DNA of 64,000 bases, from assembly GCF_016793825.1 (NCBI RefSeq), contig NZ_JAEULM010000019.1:1-64000 (forward strand), read 5' to 3'. This DNA comes from Sphingopyxis sp. GTDB taxonomy: Bacteria > Pseudomonadota > Alphaproteobacteria > Sphingomonadales > Sphingomonadaceae. Below are positions 8,866-17,676 of this stretch, one piece after another (position 1 is the first letter of the stretch; the number at the start of each line of letters is the position of its first letter). The translations under genes and the position numbers were made by a program. Below the pieces are notes generated by a model. The model saw only the letters and a list, made by a program, of their open reading frames with translations, ran no database searches and was not told the origin of the DNA.

Positions 8866-9372
8866 ATGACCGACGATATCTACGACGACGATGACGGGCA
8901 GGAAGCCGCGCCGATCGACATGATCGCTTCCTATTTCGCCGCGCACGACTGGCCGCACGAGATGGTCGGCGAGGACGAGATCGTCGCGACCGCGCAGGGC
9001 AGCTGGACGAGTTACGAAATGCGCGCGGTATGGCGCCCCGACGACGGGGTAATCCAGCTTCTCGCCTTCCCCGACATCCGCGTCGTCGAAGACAAGCGCG
9101 CGGTCGCACACGAAGCGCTCGCGATGATCAACGAGCAATTATGGCTCGGCCATTTCGAACTCTGGTCGAACAGCGGCACGATCCTGTTCCGCCACGGCAT
9201 GCTGCTCGGCAGCGATGCGCAACTGCCGCTCGATCTGACCGAAACGCTGATCGAAAGCGCTATCGACGAATGCGAGCGCTTCTACCCGGTGTTCCAGTTC
9301 GTGTTGTGGGGCGGCAAGACTCCGGCCGAGGCACTCGCCGCCTCGCTCATCGAGACGCGCGGCGAAGCCTGA
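8866..9372 (+). CDS. YbjN domain protein
   Basis: A 168-residue cytoplasmic protein with an acidic N-terminus (DDIYDDDDG) and the YbjN fold strings MIASYFAAHDWPHEMV and ESAIDECERFYPVFQFVLWGG. YbjN proteins are related in fold to type III secretion chaperones and have been linked to motility and stress phenotypes in enterobacteria; no biochemical activity is established. Same strand as the UbiK-like gene, 86 bases downstream, and convergent with the beta-helix gene, which ends four bases away. Confidence 0.82.
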   Translation: MTDDIYDDDDGQEAAPIDMIASYFAAHDWPHEMVGEDEIVATAQGSWTSYEMRAVWRPDDGVIQLLAFPDIRVVEDKRAVAHEALAMINEQLWLGHFELWSNSGTILFRHGMLLGSDAQLPLDLTETLIESAIDECERFYPVFQFVLWGGKTPAEALAASLIETRGEA

Positions 9373-9375
9373 TCG

Positions 9376-10335
9376 TTACCGCTTCTCGAAGCGCTGCAAC
9401 CCCGGTCCCAGCTCGTTCGGTCCGATCGCCAAGGCTTCGCCGCTCCAGTCGGCGACGAAGAAGGATTTGCGGCCCATGTCGGCCGGCAGGCTCGCGCGAT
9501 TGCCGCTGATCGAAAGCCCGCGCGACGGATTGCCGCGATCCTCGGCGGCTACGGCGATGAAGGCCGAGTAGTTTTCCTTGTTCCGACCTTGTACGAACAG
9601 ATTGTCCGTGATGCTCCCCACCGAGCCCGACGGCAGGTCGATCATATAATTTGTCGCGGTGCCCTGTGTGTCGTCGAAGCTGTTATCGCGAATCTCGACC
9701 TGCTTCGCGCGCGTCTTGAGGTAATGGCCGCCGGTGCCCTTGTCGAAACGGGTGTGGGTGACGACGACGCGGCCATAAACACCGGTATAGACGCTGTGCG
9801 CACAGCTCAGCCCGCGGTCGCAGCGGCCGAGCCGCGAAAAGGTCGATCGATCGATCGTCAGCGTCGCTTCGGGGTCGTCCGCCGTCAGGATGCCCTCTTC
9901 GCTCGACCGAAACATGCTGTTGACGACGTCGAGGTCGCTCTTTTCGAGGCGGATGCCCGCGCCATTGCCATCGGGCACGCGCATGTTCTGAAACACGATG
10001 CCATCGACGCGCGCACCCGCGCCGCGCAGCACCAGCGCCGCCTTGCCTTCGCACGTCACGCCGTCAAAGATCACGCGGCCAGGCTCGGCCGCGACAAAGG
10101 CGATCCGCCCCGCGGTCTGGACGGCGCACTCGCCATGATAGCCGGGTGCGATGCGGATCGTTCCTTCACCGTCGCCAATCGCATCGACGGCATCCTGCAA
10201 CCGGCCGAAAGCACGGCCGGTTTCCGCAACGACATAGGCGCCGGGACCGGACTGGGCGGGCAACGGCACGGGCGCCAGGAGCAGTGGAAGGGCGAGCAGC
10301 GGCAGTAATGGCCGGCGAAAGAACATCTGGAACAT
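9376..10335 (-). CDS. secreted right-handed parallel beta-helix protein
   Basis: A 319-residue protein with a clear signal peptide (basic MFQMFFRRP, then a leucine-rich core ending near PLPAQS). The body shows repeated short beta-strand turns with asparagine/aspartate at turn positions (VFQNMRVPDGNGAGI, VVNSMFRSSEEG, VEIRDNSFDDTQG, SSITDNLF-like). This is the pattern of pectate-lyase-like or nosD/CASH beta-helix proteins. No catalytic triad of a known polysaccharide lyase could be assigned, so substrate and activity are unknown. Alone on its strand between YbjN and the met operon. Confidence 0.7.
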   Translation of the reverse strand: MFQMFFRRPLLPLLALPLLLAPVPLPAQSGPGAYVVAETGRAFGRLQDAVDAIGDGEGTIRIAPGYHGECAVQTAGRIAFVAAEPGRVIFDGVTCEGKAALVLRGAGARVDGIVFQNMRVPDGNGAGIRLEKSDLDVVNSMFRSSEEGILTADDPEATLTIDRSTFSRLGRCDRGLSCAHSVYTGVYGRVVVTHTRFDKGTGGHYLKTRAKQVEIRDNSFDDTQGTATNYMIDLPSGSVGSITDNLFVQGRNKENYSAFIAVAAEDRGNPSRGLSISGNRASLPADMGRKSFFVADWSGEALAIGPNELGPGLQRFEKR

Positions 10336-10383
10336 GCCCGCTTTATAGCGGCTTCCGACCCGCCAGTCGTTCGCGAAGCTGGT

Positions 10384-10423
10384 TAATCCCGCGCCTGTCC
10401 CCTATTCGGACAGGCGCGGATTA
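10384..10423 (-). terminator. hairpin after the met operon
   Basis: A strong stem lies five bases past the metH-C stop codon: TAATCCCGCGCCTGTCC pairs with GGACAGGCGCGGATTA across a seven-base loop, with one bulged C. It is well placed to end the sahR-metF-metH transcript, but no run of T follows on the minus strand, so it may act as an RNA-stabilising 3' hairpin rather than a classic terminator. Confidence 0.55.
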
Positions 10424-10428
10424 CCCGG

Positions 10429-13053
10429 TTAATCGAGGTTCGGACGCAACCAGCGCGTCGCGGTCTGAATATCGACCCCGCGCCGCAAGGCATAATCGGC
10501 CAACTGGTCTTCACCCACCCGCGCGACGCCGAAATAACTCGCGTCGGGATGGCCGAAGTAAAAGCCCGAGACGGCAGCGGTCGGCAGCATCGCGAAATGA
10601 TCGGTGAGCGTCGCGCCCGACGTGTTTCCAGCGTCGAGCAATTCGAAAAGGATGCGTTTCAGGCTGTGTTCGGGACACGCCGGATAGCCCGGCGCCGGAC
10701 GAATGCCCCGATATTCTTCCTTGATGATCGCCTCCGGCGTCAGTTGCTCGCCGGGGGCATAGCCCCACAGGTCCGTGCGGACATGCGCATGAAGCCGCTC
10801 GGCAAAAGCCTCGGCAAACCGGTCCGCGAGCGCCTTCAGCAGGATGTCGCTATAATCGTCATGCGCCGCCTTGAAGCGCGCGAGATGCGGCTCGATACCG
10901 TGGATCGCAACCGAAAAGCCCCCGATCCAGTCGCCGTCGGCGCTCACGAAATCGGCGAGGCACATGTTGGGGCGCCCCTCGCGCTTCGCGATCTGCTGGC
11001 GAAGGAACGGGACCCGGACGTGGCGTTCCTCTTCCTCCAGGTGGATGACGACATCGTCCCCGTCGCGGCGGCACGGCCAGAGAGCCGCAACCCCCTGCGC
11101 GTGGAGCCAGCCTTCGCTGACGATATTCGCCAGCATCGCCTTCGCATCGGCGAACAGGCCGCGTGCGCTTTCCCCTACGATCTCGTCGTCGAGGATCGCG
11201 GGATAGACACCCGCAAGCTCCCACGCGCGAAAGAAGGGCGTCCAGTCGAACCATTCGACAAGTTCGGCCAGGTCCCAATTGTCGAAAGCATGGATGCCCG
11301 GCTTTTCGGGCGGAAAAGGCCGGATATGCTCGTCGATCGCAAAACCGTTGGCGCGCGCGTCCTCGATCGGGATCAGTGCGCTCTGCCCCTTGTTCGCGCG
11401 CACTTCGCGGACATGCTCATAGTCGGCCTTATATCCCTGGACAAAAGCGTCGCGACCGGTGTCGCTGACCAGCGACGTGGCGACGCCGACGGCCCGGCTG
11501 GCATCCAGCACATGCAGCACGGGACCCTGATAGGCAGGATCGATCCGGAGAGCGGTATGAACGCGCGAGGTCGTCGCGCCGCCGATCAGAAGCGGCATTG
11601 TCATGCCCGCGCGCTGCATTTCCTCGGCGACGGTTACCATCTCGTCCAGCGATGGCGTGATCAGACCCGACAGCCCGATCATGTCGGCGTCATTCTCGTT
11701 CGCGGCCTCGAGGATCTTCGACCAGGGCACCATGACGCCCAGATCGACGATTTCGAAGCCGTTGCACTGGAGCACGACGCCGACGATGTTCTTGCCGATA
11801 TCGTGGACGTCGCCCTTCACGGTCGCCATCACGACCTTGCCCTTGCCCTTTGCGCCGGGCTCCTTCTGAGCCTCGATAAAGGGCAGCAGGTGCGCGACCG
11901 CCTTTTTCATCACGCGCGCCGACTTGACGACCTGCGGCAGGAACATCTTGCCCGACCCAAACAGGTCGCCGACGACGTTCATCCCGTCCATCAACGGCCC
12001 CTCGATCACCTCGATCGGCCGCGGCATTGCCAGACGCATCTCTTCGGTGTCATCGACGACATAGGCGTCGATACCCTTCACCAGCGCATGTTCGAGCCGC
12101 TTTTCGACCGGCCAGCCGCGCCATTCCTCGGCCGCCTTTTCCTGCGCCGCGCTGGTGCCCTTGTAGCGCTCGGCGAGCGCGATCAGGCGTTCGGTCGGCG
12201 ACTCCGATTCCCCTTCGACCTTGCGGTTGAGAATGACGTCCTCGCACGCATGGCGCAGTTCGGGGTCGATCGTGTCGTAAACGTCGAGCTGGCCCGCGTT
12301 GACGATCGCCATGTCGAGCCCTGCCGGGATCGCATAGAAAAGAAAGACGCTGTGCATCGCGCGGCGGACCGTTTCATTGCCGCGAAAGCCGAACGACAGG
12401 TTCGACAGCCCACCTGAAAAATGCGCATGCGGACAGCGGACGCGGATTTCCTTCACCGCCTCGATGAAATCGACCGCATAATTGTCATGCTCTTCCAACC
12501 CCGTCGCGATGGCAAAAATATTGGGGTCAAAGATGATGTCCTCGGGCGGAAATCCGATGCCCATGAGCAGATCATATGCGCGGGCGCAAATCTCTATCTT
12601 GCGGTCTTTCGTGTCGGCCTGCCCGACCTCGTCGAACGCCATCACGACGACAGCCGCGCCATAGGCCATGCATTTGCGCGCCTGCGCGAGGAACGGCTCT
12701 TCCCCCTCCTTCATGCTGATCGAGTTGACGATCGGCTTGCCGGGAACGCATTTCAGTCCCGCTTCGATCACGGTCCATTTCGAGCTGTCGATCATCACCG
12801 GAACCCGCGCGATATCGGGCTCTGCGGCGATCAGCTTGAGAAAGGTCGTCATCGCATATTCAGCGTCGAGCAGGCCCTCGTCCATGTTGACGTCGATGAT
12901 CTGCGCGCCATTTTCGACCTGCTGGCGTGCGACCTCGACCGCGGCGGCATAATCGTCCGCGAGAATCAGCTTCTTGAACGCCGCCGAACCCGTAACGTTG
13001 GTGCGTTCGCCGATATTGACGAAGGTGGAGGAGGCGGATGCATTCTCGGTCAT
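10429..13053 (-). CDS. metH: methionine synthase, folate/cobalamin/activation part
   Basis: The C-terminal two thirds of cobalamin-dependent methionine synthase as a separate 874-residue protein. Residues 1-260 are the methyltetrahydrofolate-binding barrel ([30 protein letters not shown]). About 300-540 are the B12 cap and Rossmann domain, where DVHDIGKN holds the cobalt ligand His417. The rest is the SAM-binding activation domain ([16 protein letters not shown]). The homocysteine domain is encoded by the upstream gene. Both parts are needed to move a methyl group from methyl-THF through cobalamin to homocysteine. The N-terminus is intact with an in-frame ATG, so this is a natural split, not a frameshift. 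Confidence 0.93.
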   Translation of the reverse strand: MTENASASSTFVNIGERTNVTGSAAFKKLILADDYAAAVEVARQQVENGAQIIDVNMDEGLLDAEYAMTTFLKLIAAEPDIARVPVMIDSSKWTVIEAGLKCVPGKPIVNSISMKEGEEPFLAQARKCMAYGAAVVVMAFDEVGQADTKDRKIEICARAYDLLMGIGFPPEDIIFDPNIFAIATGLEEHDNYAVDFIEAVKEIRVRCPHAHFSGGLSNLSFGFRGNETVRRAMHSVFLFYAIPAGLDMAIVNAGQLDVYDTIDPELRHACEDVILNRKVEGESESPTERLIALAERYKGTSAAQEKAAEEWRGWPVEKRLEHALVKGIDAYVVDDTEEMRLAMPRPIEVIEGPLMDGMNVVGDLFGSGKMFLPQVVKSARVMKKAVAHLLPFIEAQKEPGAKGKGKVVMATVKGDVHDIGKNIVGVVLQCNGFEIVDLGVMVPWSKILEAANENDADMIGLSGLITPSLDEMVTVAEEMQRAGMTMPLLIGGATTSRVHTALRIDPAYQGPVLHVLDASRAVGVATSLVSDTGRDAFVQGYKADYEHVREVRANKGQSALIPIEDARANGFAIDEHIRPFPPEKPGIHAFDNWDLAELVEWFDWTPFFRAWELAGVYPAILDDEIVGESARGLFADAKAMLANIVSEGWLHAQGVAALWPCRRDGDDVVIHLEEEERHVRVPFLRQQIAKREGRPNMCLADFVSADGDWIGGFSVAIHGIEPHLARFKAAHDDYSDILLKALADRFAEAFAERLHAHVRTDLWGYAPGEQLTPEAIIKEEYRGIRPAPGYPACPEHSLKRILFELLDAGNTSGATLTDHFAMLPTAAVSGFYFGHPDASYFGVARVGEDQLADYALRRGVDIQTATRWLRPNLD

Positions 13054-13067
13054 GTGTCTTCCTGGCC

Positions 13068-13200
13068 CTCCCCGCTCGTGGGGACGGAAACCGCCGCAAG
13101 GCGGTGGTGGAGGGGGCTCTCCGCAAGAACCATGGCTGCTGACCGAGAGCCCCCTCTGTCAGCGCTGCCTGCTGCTGCCACCTCCCCGCGAACGGGGAGG
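13068..13200. repeat. multi-hairpin intergenic repeat between metH parts
   Basis: The 151-base gap inside the met operon is almost all inverted repeat. CCCC-GCTCGT-GGGG is at 13070-13083 and ACCGCC-GCAA-GGCGGT at 13090-13105. An 11-base pair of arms, AGGGGGCTCTC (13111-13121) and GAGAGCCCCCT (13145-13155), follows. The last is CCTCCCCG-CGAA-CGGGGAGG at 13181-13200. It resembles the dispersed non-coding repeats of alphaproteobacterial genomes. It may pause or process the operon mRNA. Confidence 0.7.
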
Positions 13201-13204
13201 GTCG

Positions 13205-14269
13205 TTATGCCGCCATCGTAAACGGCTCCAGCCCGGCGAGGCGCGTGCGCACCGGTACCTGGGGAACAGAGCGCGGGGCGAGACCCGCAACCGCCTTCGC
13301 CATCGCCGCGATATGCTGAGGCGTCGATCCGCAGCATCCACCGAGGATGTTGACCTGTCCATGCTCGGCCCATTCGCGCACGAGGCCCGCGGTGGTGTCG
13401 GGCAGCTCGTCGTATTCGCCGAGTTCGTTGGGAAGGCCCGCGTTCGGATAAACCATCACCAGCGCATCGGCGATGTCCGACAACACGCGAACATGGGGGC
13501 GAAGCTGCGCCGCACCGAATGAGCAATTGAGCCCGATCGTCAGCGGGCGCGCATGGCGCACCGCATACCAGAAGGCCTCGACGGTATGCCCCGACAGATT
13601 GCGACCCGACAGGTCGGTGAGCGTCATCGATATCATAAGCGGCAGGTCACGTCCCACCTTCGCCTCGGCCTCGATCGTCGCGGCGATGCCCGCCTTGGCG
13701 TTCAGCGTGTCGAAGATCGTTTCGATCAGGATGAAGTCCGCGCCGCCTTCGGCCAGCGCGACCACCTGGTCGAGATAGACGGCCTTCAGCTCATCGAAGT
13801 CGATTTCGCGAAAGCCCGGATTGTTGACGTCGGGCGACAGCGACAACGTCTTGTTCGTCGGCCCCACCGCTCCAGCCACGAACCGGCGGCGTCCATCCCG
13901 ATCTGCGAATTTGTCCGCGGCTTCGCGGCCCAGCCGGGCGCTTTCGTGGTTGATGTCGGCGACCAGATGCTCAGCGCCATAGTCGGCCTGGCTGATCCGG
14001 TTTGCGCTGAACGTATTGGTCGATACGATGTCCGACCCGGCCGCCAGATAGGCCTCGCCGATCGCCGCGACGATGTCGGGCCGCGTCAGGGCAAGAATAT
14101 CGTTATTGCCCTTTTGGTCATGTGACAGCCCCAGATTGCCGGCATAACAGGCCTCGGTCAGCTTGCGGAGCTGGATCTGCGTGCCCCAGCCGCCGTCGGT
14201 CAGCAGAATACGCTCCTTCGCGGCCGCCTGAAGCGCGCCGCGCGCATCGGTCTTTGCTCCGGAAGTCAT
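13205..14269 (-). CDS. methionine synthase, homocysteine-binding part
   Basis: A 354-residue homocysteine S-methyltransferase domain, equal to the N-terminal module of MetH. Strings [13 protein letters not shown] and [15 protein letters not shown] mark the barrel. The zinc-binding cysteines are Cys249 in GLNCSFGA and Cys312-Cys313 in GGCCGSTP, all present. It must work with the separate folate/cobalamin protein encoded downstream. The ATG at 14269 overlaps the metF stop by four bases (ATGA), so the two are translationally coupled. A longer reading to 14500 lies inside metF and has no support. Confidence 0.92.
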   Translation of the reverse strand: MTSGAKTDARGALQAAAKERILLTDGGWGTQIQLRKLTEACYAGNLGLSHDQKGNNDILALTRPDIVAAIGEAYLAAGSDIVSTNTFSANRISQADYGAEHLVADINHESARLGREAADKFADRDGRRRFVAGAVGPTNKTLSLSPDVNNPGFREIDFDELKAVYLDQVVALAEGGADFILIETIFDTLNAKAGIAATIEAEAKVGRDLPLMISMTLTDLSGRNLSGHTVEAFWYAVRHARPLTIGLNCSFGAAQLRPHVRVLSDIADALVMVYPNAGLPNELGEYDELPDTTAGLVREWAEHGQVNILGGCCGSTPQHIAAMAKAVAGLAPRSVPQVPVRTRLAGLEPFTMAA

Positions 14270-15204
14270 GCCGCCTGGTCCTTTGCCGTCGCAACCGGCC
14301 GCAACCCCAGCAGATGACAGATCGCGTAGCTGAGTTCCGCCCGGTTGAGCGTGTAGAAATGGAAATCGCGCACGCCGCCCGCATAAAGGCGGCGGCACAT
14401 TTCGGCGGCGATCGTCGCCGACACGAGCTGTCGCGCCGCCGGATGGTCGTCGAGCCCGTCGAACAGCGAGACCATCCACGCCGGGATCGCGGTGCCGCAC
14501 ATGTCGGCCATCCGCCGCGTCTGCGACACGTTCGACACCGGCAGGATGCCCGGGATGATCGGCGCGTCGATCCCCGCCGCGGCGGCCGCATCGCGAAAGC
14601 GCAGGAAGCTGTCGGGCGAGAAAAAGAACTGCGTGATCGCGCGCGTCGCGCCGGCATCAAGCTTGCGTTTCAGATTGTCGAGGTCCGACTGGGCGCAATC
14701 GGCGTCGGGATGCACTTCGGGATAGGCGGCAACCGAAATGTCGAACGGCGCGACGGCCTTCAGCCCGGCGACCAGTTCGATCGCATTGGCATAACCATCG
14801 GGATGCGCGCGATAGGGCGCCCCGCCCGGCACATCGCCCCGCAACGCGACGATATGTCGCACGCCCGCGTCCCAATAGGCTTGCGCGACCTCGTCGATCT
14901 CAGCGCGCGATGCCTCGACACAGGTCAGGTGCGCGGCGGGCGGCACGGCGCTTTCCGCGGCAATCCGCGCGACCGTCGCGTGGGTGCGTTCGCGCGTCGA
15001 TCCGCCTGCTCCGTAAGTGACCGACACGAAGCTGGGGGCGAGCGGTTCGAGCGTGCGGAAACTATCCCACAATTGCGCTTCCATCTTCTCGGTCTTTGGC
15101 GGAAAGAATTCGAAGCTGACGCCGATATCGCCCGCAAGATCGGCGAAGAGCGGCGAGGCGGCGGCGCGGCGCGCTTCCGCCAGCGAGTTCAGATTCGACG
15201 TCAT
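14266..15204 (-). CDS. metF: methylenetetrahydrofolate reductase
   Basis: Reduces 5,10-methylene-THF to 5-methyl-THF, the methyl donor for the two MetH proteins next door. The 312-residue TIM-barrel flavoprotein shows the family strings VSFEFFPPKTEKME, VSVTYGAGGS, HLTCV, ALRGDVP and TQFFFS. The start at 15204 (MTSNLNSL) overlaps the stop of the upstream regulator by four bases (ATGA), matching the other junctions of this operon. An N-terminal extension to 15351 would lie wholly inside the regulator gene and is rejected. Confidence 0.94.
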   Translation of the reverse strand: MTSNLNSLAEARRAAASPLFADLAGDIGVSFEFFPPKTEKMEAQLWDSFRTLEPLAPSFVSVTYGAGGSTRERTHATVARIAAESAVPPAAHLTCVEASRAEIDEVAQAYWDAGVRHIVALRGDVPGGAPYRAHPDGYANAIELVAGLKAVAPFDISVAAYPEVHPDADCAQSDLDNLKRKLDAGATRAITQFFFSPDSFLRFRDAAAAAGIDAPIIPGILPVSNVSQTRRMADMCGTAIPAWMVSLFDGLDDHPAARQLVSATIAAEMCRRLYAGGVRDFHFYTLNRAELSYAICHLLGLRPVATAKDQAA

Positions 15205-16187
15205 GCCGCCAGCCTTTTGCTTGGTCCGCTTTCGGTAGCGGGGTTTTGATCCTCGTCGCTCCGCCGCCGGCCGAGCCACAGCTTCACCGCAAGATCGCCG
15301 CCTCCCAGCGTCTGCGTCGTTTCGAGCAGCAGCCCAGCCGAAGCGAACCAACCGCGGATCTGCGCATCCGAAAAGCCGAGACGCGCATGCGCGGCAAGCG
15401 TGCGAAGGTCCTCGTCCTCGTGCGGGGCGAAATCGACGATCAGCAGATGCCCGCCGCCGCGCAACACCCTGCCCGCCTCCGCGATCACCCGGTCGGGTTC
15501 GTGCGCGAAGTGGAGCGCCTGATGGATGACGATGCTATCGGTGCTCGCGTCAGCCAGCGGCAAGTTCAGGAAGTCGCCCTGAAGCAGGTCGATCGGAACC
15601 GGTTGCCCGGCCAGCTTCGCCCGCGCGATGCGTAGCATTTCGGGACTGCGATCGAGTGCGGTGATACGACGGGCGGTCGGCGCGAAAATCTCGGCCATCC
15701 GGCCCGTCCCCGTGCCGATGTCCAGTAAATGGCCAAGCCGGCGGTTGTGCATCATCGCCAGCATCGCGGCCTCCACCTCGCTCTCGGCGATGTGGCGCGA
15801 TCGGATCGCGTCCCATTCGGCGGCATGATCGGCAAAATAGCGGGCGGCCGCTGCCGCGCGTTCCTCACGAACCGCGGCCAGTCGCCGCGCGTCGTGCGCG
15901 ATCACCAACGCCTCGCGGGCAGAAAAGGGCCATTTCTCCGCTTGCCCGATGATCTCACCGACCGCGCCGTTCGCAGCGATCCGCAGGAATACCCAGCTGC
16001 CCTCGCGCCGCCGATCGACAATCCCCGCCTCAACCAGAATGCGCACGTGGCGCGACACGCGCGGCTGGCTCTGCCCCAACACGGCGGCGAGTTCGCCGAT
16101 CGCAAGCTCCATTTCACGCAGAAGCGCGACGACTCGCAGTCGTGTCGGGTCGGCAAGCGCCCGAAAAATATCAATCAACTCGGTCAC
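15201..16187 (-). CDS. sahR: ArsR-type regulator fused to a methyltransferase-like domain (SahR-like)
   Basis: A 328-residue protein. Residues 1-75 are an ArsR winged helix (ALADPTRLRVVALL, SQPRVSRHVRILVEAGIVDRR). Residues 110-310 are a class I SAM-methyltransferase fold with motif I LLDIGTGTG at 154-162. SahR regulators have this layout: they repress SAM-cycle genes and let go when S-adenosylhomocysteine binds the methylase-like domain. The position at the head of metF-metH-metH fits that role closely. The chosen GTG at 16187 lies right behind the promoter/operator; an ATG at 16286 would put the operator inside the gene. No ribosome site precedes the GTG, pointing to leaderless translation. 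Confidence 0.85.
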   Translation of the reverse strand: MTELIDIFRALADPTRLRVVALLREMELAIGELAAVLGQSQPRVSRHVRILVEAGIVDRRREGSWVFLRIAANGAVGEIIGQAEKWPFSAREALVIAHDARRLAAVREERAAAAARYFADHAAEWDAIRSRHIAESEVEAAMLAMMHNRRLGHLLDIGTGTGRMAEIFAPTARRITALDRSPEMLRIARAKLAGQPVPIDLLQGDFLNLPLADASTDSIVIHQALHFAHEPDRVIAEAGRVLRGGGHLLIVDFAPHEDEDLRTLAAHARLGFSDAQIRGWFASAGLLLETTQTLGGGDLAVKLWLGRRRSDEDQNPATESGPSKRLAA

Positions 16188-16194
16188 GGACAGA

Positions 16195-16223
16195 GATATA
16201 AAGGATTCTTTATATCCGGTCAA
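16195..16223 (-). promoter_or_regulatory. promoter with palindromic operator of the sahR-met operon
   Basis: On the minus strand a -35 box TTGACC (16223-16218), a 17-base spacer and a -10 box TATATC (16200-16195) form a good sigma-70 promoter. A perfect palindrome, GATATAAAG-N4-CTTTATATC (16195-16216), covers the whole -10 box and nearly all of the spacer, so a bound repressor would block polymerase. The -10 box ends seven bases before the GTG at 16187, so transcription probably begins at or next to the start codon. Confidence 0.75.
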
Positions 16224-16416
16224 CAGACGGTGGGGCGCAGATTCCGGCGGCTCCCGCCTCGCGACCCCGAAATTGCGACGAAACACGGGATCAGCTCGAA
16301 AAAGGACATTGCACCGATTCTACCGAGGCGGTAGTTCTGCGCGCGATTGGCAGTTTCCGGGAGCGAATTGGTCCCATGCCGGTCGATCAGTTCCAAACCG
16401 AGAGGGGTATTCCCAA

Positions 16417-16734
16417 ATGAAGAAGTCGATCACTCTGTCGCTCGTCCTGGCCGCCACGATGGGCCTCGCTGCTTGCGGCGAAAAGGCTGCTGACACCGCC
16501 ACCACCGAAACCCCGGCGACCGAAACCGTCGAAGGTGCCGCCGATGGCGCGATGCAGGCTGCCGAAGGCGCTGCCGACGCCGCCGCCACCGCGAAGGACG
16601 CCGCGACCGAAGCTGGCGACGCTGCTGCTGCTGGCGACGCTGCCAAGGCTGGCGACAAGGCTGCCGAAGCGGCTGGCGCTGCCAAGGAAGCCACCGACGC
16701 TGCCAAGGCTGCTGTCGACGCTGCCAAGAAGTAA
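16417..16734 (+). CDS. alanine-rich LEA-like lipoprotein
   Basis: A 105-residue predicted lipoprotein: signal MKKSITLSLVLAATMG and lipobox LAAC with Cys20. The mature part is 40 percent alanine over the whole protein, made of short Ala-Lys-Asp/Glu helical units (KDAATEAGDAA, KAGDKAAEAAG) like late-embryogenesis-abundant or coiled-coil entericidin-like proteins. GAGAGGGG precedes the ATG. A paralogue follows at 16924 and each has its own terminator, so both look like abundant single-gene transcripts. A stabilising or envelope-stress role is a guess. Confidence 0.75.
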   Translation: MKKSITLSLVLAATMGLAACGEKAADTATTETPATETVEGAADGAMQAAEGAADAAATAKDAATEAGDAAAAGDAAKAGDKAAEAAGAAKEATDAAKAAVDAAKK

Positions 16735-16767
16735 GCATCTTTCCAGCCATCCGGCTGAAACGATCGA

Positions 16768-16802
16768 GGGTCGTCGGTTCACGCCGGCGACCCTTTTCTT
16801 TT
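16768..16802 (+). terminator. rho-independent terminator
   Basis: Stem GGGTCGTCGG / CCGGCGACCC (one G-T pair) around a six-base loop, followed by TTTTCTTTT. It ends the first LEA-like lipoprotein transcript. Confidence 0.85.
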
Positions 16803-16923
16803 GGGCGAGGCTCGTCGCCTTTGGACGGGCTTCGACGCTGCTATGTTGCCAAGCCTCTGATCGACGGTTACTTCTCTGCATCGATGGCTGGCGACCGGCC
16901 ATTGGAGTTCGAAAGGATATAGC

Positions 16924-17253
16924 ATGCGCAAGATCATTATCGCTTCGATGGCCGCCGCGGCCTTCAGCCTCGCCGCCTGTTCGGACAAGGCGCAGCAGGA
17001 AACGTCGGAAGCGGCGGGCGCCGTCGCCGACGACGCGGCTGCCGCTGGCGACGCGGCTGCCGATGCGGCCACTGACGCGGCCGACGCGACCGCCGATGCC
17101 GCGAAAGATGCCGGAGCCGCTGTCGAAGGCGCCGCAAAGGATGCAGGCAATGCCGTCGAAGGCACGGTGAATGCCGCCGGCGACGCCGCCGCCAAGGCTG
17201 GCGACAAGATTGCAGCCGAAACCAAGAAAGCCGAAGCCAACGACAAGAAGTAA
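16924..17253 (+). CDS. alanine-rich LEA-like lipoprotein, paralogue
   Basis: A 109-residue predicted lipoprotein with signal MRKIIIASMAAAAFS and lipobox LAAC (Cys20), followed by alanine/aspartate/lysine helical repeats (AADAATDAADATADAAKDAG). Alanine is about 40 percent. Composition, lipobox position and the KAGDK string near the end mark it as a tandem duplicate of the gene at 16417, separated by a terminator and about 190 bases. AAAGGATA lies before the ATG. Function unknown. Confidence 0.75.
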   Translation: MRKIIIASMAAAAFSLAACSDKAQQETSEAAGAVADDAAAAGDAAADAATDAADATADAAKDAGAAVEGAAKDAGNAVEGTVNAAGDAAAKAGDKIAAETKKAEANDKK

Positions 17254-17283
17254 GTCGTCGGCACGCCTTCGGGCTGATATCGA

Positions 17284-17321
17284 GGGGGCTCCATCCGATG
17301 TAGATGGGGCCCCTTTTTTTT
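17284..17321 (+). terminator. rho-independent terminator
   Basis: Stem GGGGGCTCCATC / GATGGGGCCCC with a short loop, followed by eight T. It ends the second LEA-like lipoprotein gene; the next small lipoprotein begins only ten bases on and would depend on read-through. Confidence 0.85.
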
Positions 17322-17331
17322 CGGGAAGCGA

Positions 17332-17532
17332 ATGATGCGACACCTTTGGCCGGCAGCTCTCGCCCTTGCCCTGCTTGCGGCGGGATGCAGCCGCACGGAA
17401 AACGAGCCCGGTCCCGGCGGGGTCACGGTCAGCGAAGCCAAGGCGCTCGACGACGCGGCCGAAATGCTCGAAAGCCGCGACAGCATTGCGGCAACGACCG
17501 ACCAGCCGGCGGCGGACGGAGCCGCCAAATAG
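17332..17532 (+). CDS. small lipoprotein
   Basis: A 66-residue predicted lipoprotein: MMRHLWPAALALALLAAGC with the lipobox LAAGC, then an acidic mature part with a helical stretch (VSEAKALDDAAEMLESRDSI) and an alanine-rich end. GGGAAG lies seven bases upstream. It follows the terminator of the LEA-like gene. No family recognised; sphingomonads carry similar short lipoproteins of unknown function. Start may be the second ATG at 17335. Confidence 0.6.
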   Translation: MMRHLWPAALALALLAAGCSRTENEPGPGGVTVSEAKALDDAAEMLESRDSIAATTDQPAADGAAK

Positions 17533-17676
17533 ACTTTCCTCCAGGCATCGCTGGCAGTAGAGGAGCGGGACCCTGCGACTGGCGCTGAAGATGGAGCTCC
17601 ATCGGGAAGCGGGGTTTGGCCGACCGCCAATTCGAGCCGCGCGCCTGGGCGATCCCACCATCGCGAAGGCCATCGC

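Noticed and set aside
10549-12417. 622-codon plus-strand frame opposite metH-C
   Set aside because: Antisense shadow in high-GC DNA; no ribosome site and no domain.
10429-14269. Frameshifted or broken metH pseudogene
   Set aside because: Both parts have proper starts, complete catalytic motifs and separate stops, and a 151-base repeat lies between them; this is a natural split.
15201-16187. Active small-molecule methyltransferase instead of a regulator
   Set aside because: The N-terminal ArsR domain, its place at the head of the met operon and the palindrome at its promoter fit a regulator that uses the fold to sense ligand; residual enzyme activity cannot be excluded.
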